A DNA stretch of 64,000 bases from Syngnathus acus. Its lineage: Eukaryota > Chordata > Actinopteri > Syngnathiformes > Syngnathidae. Shown here piece by piece: positions 50,301-63,335 of the stretch. The stretch covers positions 4,766,342-4,830,341 of the forward strand of contig NC_051090.1 in the NCBI RefSeq assembly GCF_901709675.1, written 5' to 3'. The notes beneath the pieces are model-generated. The model was not told where the DNA came from. It saw nothing but the letters and a program-made list of their open reading frames with translations, and did not search any database. The position numbers were made by a program, and so were the translations under genes. Positions within the stretch are counted from its first letter, which is position 1, and every line of letters starts with the position of its first letter.

Positions 50301-53300
50301 CTAGTAAAACTGTTTTTTTTAAAATGGCGCCTTTGAGACTTCCCCATTTCACTATTTTGGGGGGTAAAATATTAAAGATGTTAAGCTATTAGAAATGATC
50401 ACGCTCTAACATTGGTATTTTTCTCGATGATTATGATTGTATTTTCATTTTTGTACTTGATTGTATTTTTGGGCTCATGCAGACTCACTGTCAACTGCTG
50501 TTAAATGACAATAAAGTCAGCGTGACTGAAGTTGGCTGAGCCAGTGACTACTTCCACAACGGCGCAGCCCCACCTCGCTCAGATCCGCCGCCCAGGTCAG
50601 TCCCTTATTTGATCATTTTACAGCAATTGTATTGAAAACACACTTCACTTTCAATGTAGTCAAGGTTTTGTGTCGTGAACAATCTTCACAGCGGTCCCAA
50701 TTTCACCTCTTGTAGAGCACAGCAGAGTAGACGACGGCATATCGCCCCCCCTGACTCCCTGGTGTGACAACCCCCATTAGCCCGTCTGTTTAAAAATCCC
50801 CTTCCCCCTACCCTCTTCCACGCACACATGCACGGACCCCTCAGGGCAGACTGGGGTCACAGGGCTATGTCGTGCACTAGGATGTGTGGGAGCAGTGCCA
50901 ACAATAAATGTAGGCCCGTTTACAGTGAGGAATTGCCGAGCGCTAAATTGTAGTCTGTGGACATTTTTCCATATACTCGCACAGTGTTGGCAAGCACTCG
51001 GGTGTAGCTTTACTGTCGGTACCACCGAGTCGTGTTTTTGGCACGCCGATGATGCAATTTCCACACGCTTCCTCCTCCCTTCTTATCGAGCAGAGTAGAA
51101 AGTGACAGGAGGTAGCGGGGTACCGCAAAGCCTGTTAGCCAGACAGCTAGCGGGCCGCTGTCACCTCGCCTGCAAACGGCGACGTGGTAATTTCACTCAG
51201 TGTGAGCACAGCAAAGGCAATATGTCGCGGTGGCCGCTGAAGGAAGCGGAGACGATGGCGGGGTGGAGCGTGCCGGATAAATGGAAGGAAGGCTGGCGGG
51301 AGAGGAGGGAGAGCGGCATCAAATGAAACCATATGTTTCACCGCTAGCTCTTGTCGCCGTTTGCGGTCGCCGTCTAATACCAAACAGGATGCGGCAACCC
51401 AGCCGTTATTTTCTCCCCCCCCCCCCTCGTCCGTCCGTCCTCACGGTTAGCAGTCAGTGAGGACGAGGATGTGGCGATGACATTCCAGCCGTGCTTGGGC
51501 TGGATCAATGATGGAGGAAATTCCTCCTTCGAAACAGCCATCCACTATTTCATGTTACTCGTTTTCCTTTTAGCATAGCCGACTAGAGGTTAGCATGTTT
51601 TTCCTCTACGAAGGCCTAGCATCTTTCTTGTGCCATTTGAATCTTTTTTTTTTTTTAATTTTCAGCAAATACCTTCAAACAGGTCTAATGTTTACTTTCC
51701 GTTCACTCGACTGGATCTTTTAAAGATCAGAATAACGAGCTCATTTCACTGCGGTTTCTAATTCCGGTGTTGGGTTTTTATATTAGTCTTTTTGTCAGCA
51801 CCCGCGCAGTGGTCTGCCACGCTCGCTGATGGATTTCCTCCAAACTGCTGAGCACTTTGACCCAGCCGGGGCCATAAAGAAGCTTTTGAGTCGATGAAGG
51901 CCCCATGCTACCTCCCCCCTTTTCTTGCCGTCTGTCCCGCCTAAGTCAAGATGTGGAGGTGAAAAGCAAAGATGGAGAGAGCACGAGGAGAAGAGGGGGA
52001 GGTAAGCCCAACATGGGCCAAGGCTGACTCAACGGGCTTGGAGGGGCTGCTTTGTTATTGCCTGTTTTGGAGTTGCGTGATTCTCTTTTTCTGGAGCAAT
52101 AATTCCAGGTCTTTCACCACGCACACACACACACACATGGACTCAAACCATGAGTTCAACATGCATTACTTGCCGAATTAGTCAAGCTGTGATCAATTTG
52201 GATTTGGCTTGAAGGAGAATGTCAAACGGGGGGAATTCCTCTGCCGCTCGACAATTGCGGCTCATTGTGTTTTTCTTTTGCGCGCAAGGCTGGATGTCCG
52301 GGTGGAGTCGAGACCCAACGGGGGTGCCTGGCATCTGACTTCATCGGCGCTAAAGCGGTTGCGTAACAGGGGGGGGGGGGAAGGACTTTGGCTCCGCAGA
52401 TCGGAATGAAGTAAAGCGGGCGTGACAATCATGTCTTTGTCTTTTGACGCGGTGAAGCAGCATGTGGCTCATCACCTGACGTTATTTTTGCGCTTCCGAG
52501 TTGAGTAAACTGCAACATTCTGAGACCTCAAACATGTACGGTATATTATCGACCGAGTAAAAGTCACGTCGAGCAATCCGTGCCGTATTAACGCTCGTAT
52601 CCCGTCGTCAAATACAACCCCGTTGGCTTTTTGTTTTTTTTTGTTTACAATCGTGTTCTGCAAAAACCATGTCCCACTTTGCTACTCGGCGAGCGTGATG
52701 AGTCAAGCCTGCTTGTGCCGCGCTCTCCATTTGAATAGAAAGTAATGAATAAAAAGTGAGTCACTCGGTTATTATCATCAGATTTAACGCCCACAGTGTA
52801 CAAGTGAAAATCAATACACGGTCTTATTATGCACTTTTTCCCCCTTCACTCCTCTCAAAACGCCTCTTTGAACAGACACGGTAGACATTTCTAAGGCATA
52901 GGTCAATAACCGCTAGAAATTGTTTTCCCGCGTCCAATGATCCGCGTCAACATCGACGGCAGGGCCCGCACGTGTGCGGTGGAGGCCCGCTTGAGAAAGA
53001 GGTGTGACAGGTCGAGTGATAGTGTGATGGCCGTGAGTCCGCCGGCGTCACGTCAGCTGAACCCTGTGTGGGTCAGCGCATTTCACGTACGAGCCCTAAA
53101 TGGAATCTGGCAGCGTGAGGGACTGAGGTCCGGCGCGGAGCGGCGCATCAAGTATTTTCCCTGGATAGCTAACGTCCTCGCGCAATCGCTATTTGATCAT
53201 ATTAGCAATATTACATGCTTTTGAAATTGGTTGATTTAGTATTTGGATTGTTGTTTTGCATTATTTGTATTTTTGCTTTGCGTTCCTGGTTCCCTGCGCT

Positions 53301-53769
53301 TTAGGTCCAGCTTCTGACATTGTCACCTCCTAACAGCTTGAACGCTAAAGTTAACTTGAGACTTGAACTTAAGTGACTTACTCCCGCCTCTGCAGTTCAA
53401 GTTTTTTCTCTCCCCCTTCTTGCGTGTGTACTCTCACATTTTATAAATCGGTATGTGAGTACTCCAGTTAAAAACAAGTAAAGAATGAGGTGAGCGGGGG
53501 ACATTTTGATAGCGAGCGTGCATAATAGGAAACACGCCACCCGTGTTTACGCTCAACACGGCCTTGAGTACAAGCTATGCGCACGTCGGCAACACCGAAG
53601 TAGAAAATAAGTAGAACATAAAAATCGATACGGCACCACATTCTCCATCACTCGGTTTCACGGGTTAAAGCGCTTGATGCAAGACATCTGCTTCACTGTA
53701 AAGTCTCACTGAGTGCGTGTGTGTACCCCCAAGGCCTCAGAGCGCCACATAAAACTTGAAAGTGTCTTG

Positions 53770-53770
<1 letters not shown>

Positions 53771-53816
<46 letters not shown>
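53771..53816. repeat. (TG)n microsatellite, about 46 bp
   Basis: An uninterrupted TG dinucleotide tract ending in GAGAGAGC. Confidence 0.95.
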
Positions 53817-53822
<6 letters not shown>

Positions 53823-53897
53823 CGATGAATATTCATATACAATATGTGCACATGGAATCTAAAGTATGCTTTTTAAGTTCTGGAAAATAATCACAAT

Positions 53898-53940
53898 GGA
53901 ACCTCCAAAGTGGAACAAGTAGTTCCGTGACGCTGGTTGT
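53898..53940. repeat. Fragment of dispersed repeat (copy 2; copy 1 at 13297-13341)
   Basis: GGAACCTCCAAAGTGGAAC followed by CCGTGACGCTGGTTG parallels the segment at 13297-13341. A following ATAGGAAACAATGTAAAGC also fits an old DNA-transposon terminus. The family is not certain. Confidence 0.5.
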
Positions 53941-55054
53941 TGTAATTTATTATTTTCCACCCGCCCATATAGGAAACAATGTAAAGCGAATTAATGCTGT
54001 TCCTGGGTCATCGTCTTACAAACTTTATTAAAAACTTTATTAACAGTACAAGTTTTCAGGAATATTTTATCACTCCACAGTCTCAACATAGTCGTCCGTT
54101 TTCTTGCTGCCCTCATTCTCCTCTCGGATGAGGAAAACTAACGTTAGCTTACTCGCGTTGAAAATTGCAATTCATGGAGGAACTGATCTGACTTCGTCGA
54201 AAGGAAATGACATAACACTCAGGGATTGCCATGTTCAAAGAATTCTAACAATCTGCAGGAATCACAGCAAGTAAAGAAGGGTGCAAGCCCGAACCCGCAA
54301 TGTCTTATCAGTCAGATGGCGCTGTGTCGAGATATGTAATTCATCTCCAGCTGATAGAAGTACGGGATTACTCTGGCAAACTTTTGTCAAGTGAGAGGAG
54401 CTCAAGTGGACTGGCTTTTTGCTCCCCGCTGTTTTTGCCTGCTAGGACTTAGCTTTGGGTTCCACGCACACGACATGTCACTTGTGTCTGGTTGAATAAA
54501 AAAATAAATAAATCCCAAATTAGCTAAGCGAGCTTCGATCTCAACCAAAATAAATATTTCTACTAATTCTCAATGGGAAATATTAATTCGACATGCAAGT
54601 AAGCTTGGTCATGTAGCAAAATAAACTTGTATATTTAAGTTGCACTGTATTTCTCAATGTTAACATCATGTTCATAGATAAATATTGATTTTGAACTGCT
54701 CCATGTGATGTAAGCTTCACAGTTGGTTGTTATTATAAAGCATTTTTGAAAGTATTGACGGTTACTATAATTGCGTCATGATCGTGGTGATATTAAGAGA
54801 TGGATTAAATCTGGTTAAATCCCCTACTGAGGGCTCAAGTACCAAATGGAAGGATTGCCACAGCCTTTTATTGATCAAATAACAGTTTTGATTGACAGTA
54901 TTTCACAACATGCTTTAAATTGTGATTTACCGTGACATGTCACGGAGTAAATTGTGGCAAACTATTAAAAAAACATTACAGATCTCCTCCTGTTCCTGAG
55001 GTCAATAAACAACAACCAAAAACAAAACGTGTGTGTTTCCCTTTAAGAAGCCCC

Positions 55055-55392
55055 CACCGCGCGCTCAGCAGAGGGAGGAAGTGCGGGACTGCGGAACAGC
55101 TGAGGAGGAGGAGGGAGGGCGGGGAGGGGGGTTGGCGAAATCCAGCCGATGACGGTTTCAAGTTCCCCCGATAGAAACTGTGCCTGATTTGTGGCCAATG
55201 TTGGAGATGTAAAAAAAATAAAAAGTGAGCGAGAAAGAGAGGGAGGAGGGAGCGAGGGAGAAAGGGAGGGAGGGAGGGAGGGAAGAAGGGGGAGGAAAAC
55301 ACTGAAGGGGTAGCTATGGAGATGGAGCGTTTTCCTGGCTGCTTTCTTTGACAGGTGTTGAGTGGGGCAAAAGTCTTAAAACAGAATCCAGC
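55055..55392 (+). promoter_or_regulatory. ssbp4: ssbp4 promoter / 5' UTR with G-rich purine tracts
   Basis: The 340 bases before the start codon are strongly purine-biased on the plus strand. Two runs meet the four-G-run pattern for a G-quadruplex: GGGAGGGCGGGGAGGGGG from 55113, and the GGGAGGGAGGGAGGG series at about 55264-55290. CCCTTTAAGAAG and GGGAGGAAGTG precede them. The transcription start cannot be placed. Confidence 0.5.
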
Positions 55393-58300
55393 ATGTACGC
55401 CAAAGGTAAAGGAGCCGTGGTCCCTTCCGACAGCCAAGCGCGAGAAAAGTAAGTCCGAGTGTTTTCTTTTACACCTCTCGCGTTTTCTTAAGGCTGCTTT
55501 TACCTGCACGCACCGCCGATGTGAACTTTCTCCAACTAGCTTCCGTCGCTGTGAATTGACAATGTTTTAACGCGCGCCTTCGAGCGCTTTAAAGGTGCAC
55601 GCGGTCAACTTTTCACTTTTTCCAACGGACTTCCTGCCCGCGTTTTTTGTGTGTGTGTGTGTTTTTTTTTAAAGTTCGCTCGCGGTGCTTGCTTGCTCTC
55701 GCCGGAGAACTGAGCCTGCCTTGCGGGAGCTCACGTGCGAGCTGCACGGAGGACTCCAAAGTTTTTGTCCCGGTAAACTTTTCAGAGAGAGGAAGACGCG
55801 GTTTTGCGACTTAACGGTGCGTTTTTGCAAGGCACCGGGGCAGACTTTTTTGTCGGGAAAACTGGACCAACCTCGCGGGGTTCCGGTGGCTTATCGTGCG
55901 CTCAAATCACGGAGGTGTGCTTTGAAAAGCCACTCGCATCACTCTCTTGTTCTTTTTTAAATTACTCGTTGGCTGCAGACTCGGCAGAAACTTGAGGAAA
56001 ATGCAACGTGAAGCTCCCGTTAATTGCAATGTGGCACTTTTTTTTGCACAAGAAACATGAAGATCAGTGGGGTTCATTCATTTTTAACCAGGGTGGGCAA
56101 CCTATGGGCTGTGGGCCATCTGGAGCCCATCAGAACAGTAGAAGAAAACACTTTTTAAGACACAAACTCTCCACTGTGTCCTTCAAGTATAGACACAAAT
56201 AAAAATGAAGAATATGTCCAAAAAATGACATTTGTGATGCAAAAGGTTTTGCAAGATTCATTTGATTGCAATACAGTAATTCAACATGTGTGTCCAGACT
56301 CTGGAGACACTCTGTAAACATTTATTTAAAAAAACATAAAGAACATCAAGTTTGTGTCTCATGAATTCCTGCTTTAAGACATTGTGCGATGCATGGATGG
56401 CTCCTTCTAGTGTGCACCCATTGGCCACCAGGGGTCAGTATAATAAAACCTGTACAAAGGTGCATACATGAAGAAGACGGTCACAATAGCCCAGTTAGAT
56501 GCAGTAAGTCTTTTTTTTTTCAGAGGATAAAGAATATATGCCTGTGAGTACTGTTACTTTGTCTGTCTACATGTTGTTGCTGCGACATTAGTGTTAAAAA
56601 ATCTGTCGCTTGACAATGTTGGTGCTCGTTTCCTTAGCTTGTACAAGGAGTTACGCATTGTATGTTAGCATTAAGGTATATGTAGATGTTTGCTTCCTCT
56701 CTGGGACCTCAAGTTACAAGATGCATTGCAAAGTACAAATACATTTTCATCAATGGCGCCACATCTGTGTCACGGTTGCCCTCTGAGTGATGATCAGTCA
56801 CGGACGCTTTTCAGTATCATTTTCTTAATGGCAGCTGCAATGAATTATCTTTTTTTTTACCGGCATACTTGATGGACATCAGGTTTACAAGAGGTCCCTA
56901 GTTTATGACGGAGTTCTGCTCCTACTGTGGCGAGGGTCACGCAGTTGATTACTAACCTACCATAATGCAATGGTAAAGTCATAATTCATTTCAAGTATAA
57001 AGCGATCCAGTGAAAAGCAGTTTGTCATTTGAGAAATATCTCATGGCGCTGTGCAAATTACTTCATTCTGTGCTGTTTATAAACTCAAAATGTTGCTGTA
57101 AATATTTATTTGTAAAACACTTCTAGGCTAAAAATCTGAAAGAATTAATTGGAAGCAGTAAGAATGGTTGTAACGTGCTGTGCCTTCTTGTGCGGCGTGA
57201 TGACGTTTTCCTTTGCCGCTGAGCCAACTTGTTGATTGCTTGCTGTTTGTAACCTCCAAAAAGGTGGTGGGTTTTTTTTGGGATATATTATTAGATATAT
57301 TATTTATGTACGTGTTTGAGGTTCAGCATTTCTGAATGGTGATGGGATTTTTTTTATTCTCTGCTATTCGCTGAACACCAATTTGCTGTGTTTGTGAAGA
57401 AAAGGCTTTGGTATCATCTTGTGGCATCTTGGGGCCAAGGGACTCTATTGAAGTGATGAGATTTGGTCAAGGCATTACCTTGTCTCATAAAAAAAAAGGG
57501 GCTTTGGTATCTTCTGGCATCTTTAAGCCATTACAAACCTTTTAAAGTGTGTTTCAATTACTTACATATTTTTGCTCGATCCCTATAATGAGCCCAAATT
57601 GGAGAAAAAAAAAAAAAAAGTATATATACACACACACAAAGTACTCTATAGTAATTATAGTATTGTAATTGGTGCAGACTACTACTGCTCCACTAAACAT
57701 CAACACAAGCACTTCCTCTCATAATGGATGTGTTGCCTTGTCAGGTCTGACATTGCATCATCCTGCACTGACTTGACGTGTGGGCATTTTGTCCACACGC
57801 ATCCCAGGTGGCCCGACGAACAGCAGGCATGAAGTGACCCTTGAACCCACGTATGATCCCTTAATATACAAATGACGTGAGCAGACGCCAAGGGTGCGTT
57901 GACACCTGTTTTTTTTCGTCTATGCCCCCCCCCCCCCCTCCACCTGAAAGCAACAGATTAATTGTCGGCTGATCCAAAAAAAAAAAAAAAAAGATATGCA
58001 TGTTCTTCTGGTCATGAATCAGCTCGCATGTTGTGGTCGAACCGCTGCCGTCTTTGAAACGATTGTGTAGGAGGAGGATTAATAATTCAGCTCATTAGGA
58101 AATCACGGAGAGGCGGCGACATGAATGTGACTGTAATGGGTAAAAAAAATGGTCGGATTTGTCCGTCGTCGTTTGCGGTTTTGCCCTTCAGATCAGCTGC
58201 ATTATATGCAAAATACCATAATAAATAACCTGTGCGGGTGCTTGAACCACATTTGCTAAATTTCCATCCTCGTTAATGCTGGTGAGTGACGTGGGTGCCG

Positions 58301-61300
58301 GCGAATTACTCTGTAGAGTCTGTTGGCTGTTGTGAGCTCAGGTTAGTGGCTGACTGTTAACTTTTTTTTCAAAGTTAGCCAATCTCAATTCGCCTGTGTG
58401 TGAAAGTGCTTATTTTGTATTTAGTTGTGTGTGTGTGTGTGTTGTTAACGGAGGCCTCTTGCCCTCTCCGCCCTCACCTGTCTTGTCACCCTAACCTGCC
58501 CTGCAGGGCCGACACATGTTCCCTTGTAAGCGCGCTTCAGCGCGTCGTTGAATTAGCTCCTATTTACATATTCATACGGCTCTTTACATATTCACATATT
58601 GTAAAGGGGGCGCCAGCGGGCAGACAATTGAACAAGACTGATGTCACCTGTTTCTCCAGACACAAATGACGGGTAGCCTTGAACTCCAAGTCCGAGTCTC
58701 CAATTCGTTTTTAATGCCTACCGTCAATAGTTAAAGCCCAAAATGGATTTACCTACCCATAGGGAGCTATGTATTATATTACTGTTGTACATTTGTTATT
58801 TTTATGAAAACCTGGAGGGCGGATTTGAAATCGGCGCTAAAATCCAACTCAAGAAAGTTTGTGTTGGAAATTTTAGCGAGTAACCCGGATCCAAACCGCT
58901 AACATTCAGAACTGTGAGGCAGATGTGGAAACCACGAGTCCACCGTGCCGCCTCTCCCGCATTTAATTAAATTAAAGCCAGCACAAGCCGTTCAGGGGCT
59001 TTTGTATTAATATCACCTCATTGTTCCGTCACTGGTAACTCTTTGAAATGCGCGGCGATGAAATTTGTGTCTTAATTAACGCTTCCGCACTCACTGATAT
59101 CCTCGATAGCGATCAAACGTCTTCATTCTGTTTGTTTACAGACATGCTCTCGTGTGATTTGGAGATTTGTTTGGCCTAAAAGATCTTCAAGTGTAAAGTT
59201 AATCAGTTTGTTTCTTTACACCACCCCCCCTCTGCTGCTCCTCCTCCTCTAGCTCCGCCCACGTATTTACATGCCGTTTAATGGTGGGGGGGGATCTTCA
59301 GGTTTTCAATGCGCCGTTTTGACTCGGCACAGATGGCGCCGCCATCTGCATTTTAGCCTTTTGAAGACGGCATAAAGAGCTGCACAGGAACAAGAGAAAA
59401 CATTGCTGGAAAAGGGGAAAGGAACCCTTGATTTAGCCCCGGCACCCCTTCGGCTGACTGCGACGGTGTCGGGGAAATGACAACAGTCAATTAATGCCGC
59501 CGCTCGTCAGCCGCCGCCGCTGCCGGTGCACGCGCGTGTCAGATTGTATCACTTGAAGTAAAGCACACCGTGTAAATATTGGATCTTTGGCTCTCAAGTT
59601 ATGAATCAGTTTGACATCAGTGCACCGAAGGCCACCAGTGTTGTTCTATTAGACAAATGCAGAGCTGGTACTAAAGTGCATTTAGTGGACCTAATAAGCA
59701 ATTTTGTGGAATTTTGTCCATTGTGTGGAATTGATTATTGATTAGTTTTGCCTTTGAGCAGTTGAGCGCATTTTGTGTTTACTTTCACTCAACTATGGAG
59801 TTGGAAGAACAACATGAGGTCAGCTATGGGAATTTGACCCCGGCTATTTGTGGCCGATAGATAAAATTCAAATTGATGCCCATTGAAATGCATTTCAACT
59901 TTCAGTCTGTTTTGTTATTATATTCCATTTTTTCCTCCATAACTTTTACTCTTATAACATTACCGCTATTGGCTAATAATTATCCATAATTTTTGTATTG
60001 TAAAATTCAGACATTTTGGTATTTTTCTTAACATTGTGCTTTATTTTGGCAACATTACAACTATAGTCATGTGACATTATGACTTTTTCATTGAACTTTT
60101 CTTCTGTTATTTAATTTTCTCATACTATTTTTATTCTCGCAATTTCCCACCAAACTTTTTCTCGTAATAGTCAAACTTTTTCTTCGTCAATATTTAAACT
60201 TTATTCTTGTAATATTATGATTTAATTCCTGCAATTACAACTTTATTCTTGCTATTTCACGACTGTAATATTTTTTTCCCACCACAACATTACGACTTTT
60301 TTTGCCTTGTAATTTTACGACTTCATTCCCGTCGCATTTTCCCCTTCATAATATTCCAAATATTTTACCTCTTTTTATTTTCCCCCCTGTCTCATCATTT
60401 TATTAATACTCCTCAGCTCATCAGCTGCTGTGGGAGCTCTTGACTGAAACAGACATTTATGGCGATATAATCTCCCGCTAATCATTCTCACCGCTTTCTC
60501 TGTCTCTCCAGTGTGTTGATGATAAACAGATGAACAAAATGACGGGGCACTTTTATTTGCAGGTGTTCTTCCGTCGCGCGACAGAAGCGCGTGTTTGCCG
60601 CCTTATTGACACTGATTTGTTTTGACAAAGGGAGTGCCGTAACAAAGCCGAGCAAATATAAACAGCGTGTGCGGTGGGAATAAGCTTTAGCGGGCACGCT
60701 TCACTGTATCACAGCATCCACGTCGCTCAGGCGCCTTCAACTGTTACATCCATACTTCTCTTATACGACCGTCATGAATAATTAATATTCCGGAAATAAT
60801 ATTTTGCGATTTTATGTGGCTACAATTGGCGGGTACGGTTTAAATTATGCATGCGACACATCTTTAGTCTTTTTTTTTTTTCTTTCTTTCTACCCCTGAA
60901 AGATAATACTGCCTGTGAAACCGAGGTGCTTAATCCCTCTTTTTGCCAGCACACCTCAACTCACCCTTCTCCTACTCCAACTGCTGAATTATTGAAACAA
61001 AGACACGAAAGTTCATTTGCTAACTGTCTACGCTTTAACCGCTAAGCATGGCTGAGAAGCTCTTGTCTCCGGAGGCGAGTCGTGGAAAGGGAACGTGAGG
61101 ATGGGGCAGACCGAGGGGGGCTGCATGTCAGGTGTGTTTTCAGGGGACCAGGTAGTTCTTGATGTGTGGTCCAGGAACAAAAGCGTGACTTGAGTTAGTG
61201 ATGTCGTGTGGATCTTAGGAGTGGAGCTCCTATCGACTTAGTGTCTTTGTTGGCATTAGCGTACAGTGGAATGGTGGACATGATCAGACCTTCAATTTGT

Positions 61301-63335
61301 TCATCATTTAAAGCAAATTATGTCAGCGCCATCAAATCTTTAGTAGTAGAGAATGTTTTAAGTGACACATTAATTATAGGGTTGATACGGTTCGTCAACA
61401 AGTTGACAACTTTAATTATATAGTTGATACGATTAGTCAACAAGTTGACAACTTAACTACTTCACATTTGATGTTGACTAATCGCATATTTTTAGAAATG
61501 TCTTTTTTGCTAATTGTCTTTGTGGATCAAAATGTCTGACCAATAAGGTGACACTGTTTTCACACGACAAAAATCATGGAAGCGCATAGCAGCTAGCTTT
61601 AGCTATTTCAAGCAAAAATGTAATTCTATTTTGTCACCAAAAAGTTGTCTAATAATAAACCAATTGAGAGCACAATTGAAATAGAAAAATGACTTTTTTT
61701 TTTTTAAATAATGACTGAAATGAATTACATTACAGTACATATGTTGCCTTTTTGGATCACTATTTGCTATCTGTCAAAGTGGGCCAGTACCGTGGCTTTG
61801 TTTCATTTTTGTATATCGAGGTCTAGCTGTAATTTTGTGGTACCGGTGCGGGTCGCATAAAATGATGGGATCTGACCCCCACCTGTGTATGAAATGATCT
61901 CTGACAAAAAGTCACACATTGAAACTTATCCAATCTGAGATGCTTTGCCACCGCTGTCTATCTCTCAGAACGGCCAGATCATACAATCAACATGTTCTAC
62001 ATGCGCTTTCCCGCCTCGTCTCCCTGAGTGGCGTGTGTTATTAGCGCCGGGTTCACCGGGAAGCCATTCCAGCGTTCCTTCTCCTCATCGGAAGGAGGAG
62101 GCTACGACCTTGAGATTCCCTCCGACACCATCTCCTCCTCCACCACCTCCTCACGTCTCCTTCATCAGTCAGCCTGACAAAATGTCTTCAACCTCTGTCT
62201 GCTTACACTTACCGCATCTGGCTGCGCTCCCGACCCGAATGAGGGGCTCTAAATAATATATCGCCGCCGGAGCAGGTGCCCATCGCCGGGGCATCGAAAC
62301 CCTCAGATCACATCGGGCCTTGCCATGAAACTTTCATCGCTACAATCCTCACGCGGGTAACCGTTCGATCCCGCAGACGAGAACGATTCACAGGTCAAAA
62401 CAACCTCGGATATGTTCTTGACCCACTTCCATATCTCCATTCAAGAAACAATATCTAAAATAGTCCTCACATGCTTTCAACTAATTACAACTCTTTCCCA
62501 ATAGCCAGGAATGATTCATATAGCTGTCCAAACAATTAACAAGTCATTACGTTGCCTTTAAGGACTACTTTATTGACAAACTGGGCCTCCAGGTATACTA
62601 TAAGTAGCTATAAACAATAACATCTTCTCTTTGAAGAGCATCGAATGACAGCCTTCGGTTCTCTAATAATACAAGGCTTTAGTCCTTATGGCAGCCGATG
62701 AGACGGCCCCCCCTCCCAATATGCTCCAAGCCTCGTTTGCGCTCCTTCTGCTGGAACCAATGTGCTCACAAAGTGCTTTTCAGTATCCCTCTCCGAATAT
62801 GTTGCCTTCGCACCTCTCAGTCACGGAAGTCCAATTCCGCACTTATATCGTCTTATTGAGACCCGGTCACGTATGTCACTCCGATGTAGCAGGAAGTTTT
62901 TTTTTTTTTGTGTGTGTGAATGCAGTGTTGATATCTGGTACTTGACTGCGCTCTTCACGCCGCTCCGCATTGTTGTGCTCGCATCCTCGACAGCGGCGTT
63001 CCGCACGCCGCAGGGACGTGGCCGAGTGCCACCGAGGCTCTTTGGCTCCGAGCTGGAGAGCTTTACGGCGCGCATTTACAACCCGTCCGTCGTGTATGTT
63101 ATCTTTATACTGTAAAATCTTGGTTATCCCGCCGCCGTCCTATTGCAAGGATGATTCGTCACCAGTTGTGTTTGGCCAATTTGAATGCATCATCGAGAAA
63201 TAACACTTGAACAAAATAAGAATAAATAAAAAAACACTTTTTTCTTTCTTTGTGTTTTACAGGTTAGCTTTATACGTGTATGAGTATTTGCTTCATGTTG
63301 GCGCACAGAAATCAGCACAGACCTTCCTATCAGAG
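55393..63335 (+). CDS. ssbp4: Single-stranded DNA-binding protein 4-like (LDB-associated co-regulator), first two coding exons; continues beyond the window
   Basis: SSBP2/3/4 proteins bind LIM-domain-binding protein LDB1 and stabilise LIM-homeodomain transcription complexes in the nucleus. Exon 1 is 55393-55448 and reads [18 protein letters not shown], then splits a Lys codon. Exon 2 is 63263-63335 and reads [20 protein letters not shown] followed by FLSE. Together they form the start of the LUFS/LisH domain that is nearly invariant in the family. Both splice sites are good (AAAA/GTAAGT; TTTTACAG/GTTAG; CAGAG/GTAAGA), and intron 1 is 7.8 kb. The next expected exon (IRWEKNITLGEPPGF in the family) is not in the window. 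MYAKG at the start and the neighbour tmem59l (human TMEM59L and SSBP4 share 19p13.11) favour ssbp4 over ssbp2/3. Confidence 0.88.
58868..58955 (-). repeat. SINE-like head fragment in reverse orientation
   Basis: On the minus strand the segment reads GGCGGCACGGTGGACTCG, then CATCTGCCTCACAGTTCTGA and GGATCCGGGTTACTCG. This is the tRNA-like head of the same repeat group as 17228-17320. It supports a percomorph origin. Confidence 0.7.
59925..60345. repeat. Degenerate minisatellite, units near 20-22 bp
   Basis: Words such as ACTTTATTCTTGTAATATTA, TTTTTCTCGTAATAG, ACTTTATTCTTGCTATTTC and TTGTAATTTTACGACTTC recur in one orientation across about 400 bp. Units are diverged but share a CTTGTAATATTACGACTTT-like core. 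This kind of array is frequent in fish introns. Confidence 0.65.
61371..61454. repeat. Two-copy 42-bp tandem repeat with internal near-palindrome
   Basis: Units 61371-61412 and 61413-61454 share TAATTATA, GTTGATACG and GTCAACAAGTTGACAACTT. CGATTAGTCAACA in unit 2 is perfectly inverted by TGTTGACTAATCG about 35 bases later, giving an additional hairpin. Confidence 0.85.

Larger units (their letters stand above)
38901..55000. other. Gene-poor region upstream of ssbp4 with candidate regulatory blocks and repeats
   Basis: About 16 kb without any supported coding exon. Open frames here lack family resemblance and mostly run through simple repeats. Several 150-300 bp blocks have mixed, non-repetitive sequence rich in ATTA/TAAT homeodomain-type cores: about 39960-40260, 40300-40540, 41080-41330, 42780-43090, 46560-46720 and 47380-47520. 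They stand out from the surrounding T-rich or CA-rich sequence. Distance upstream of a developmental co-regulator gene makes enhancers plausible. Conservation cannot be judged here. Confidence 0.4.
55449..63262 (+). other. ssbp4: ssbp4 intron 1 (7.8 kb)
   Basis: No internal coding exon is supported. The intron holds microsatellite and poly-A/poly-C runs, a SINE-like head fragment at 58868-58955, a degenerate AT-rich minisatellite at 59925-60345, a 42-bp tandem repeat at 61371-61454, and non-repetitive ATTA-rich blocks at about 58190-58340 and 60410-60860 that could be enhancers. A large first intron in a developmental co-regulator gene is a usual place for regulatory DNA. Confidence 0.6.

Noticed and set aside
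38901-55000. A hidden protein-coding gene upstream of ssbp4
   Set aside because: Open frames here are short, lack paired splice signals with coding continuity and resemble no family I know; regulatory or repeat DNA explains the stretch better.
54976-55509. 177-residue minus-strand open frame opposite ssbp4 exon 1
   Set aside because: It is the complement of the purine-rich ssbp4 promoter (Ser/Pro/Leu runs) and overlaps a well-supported coding exon.
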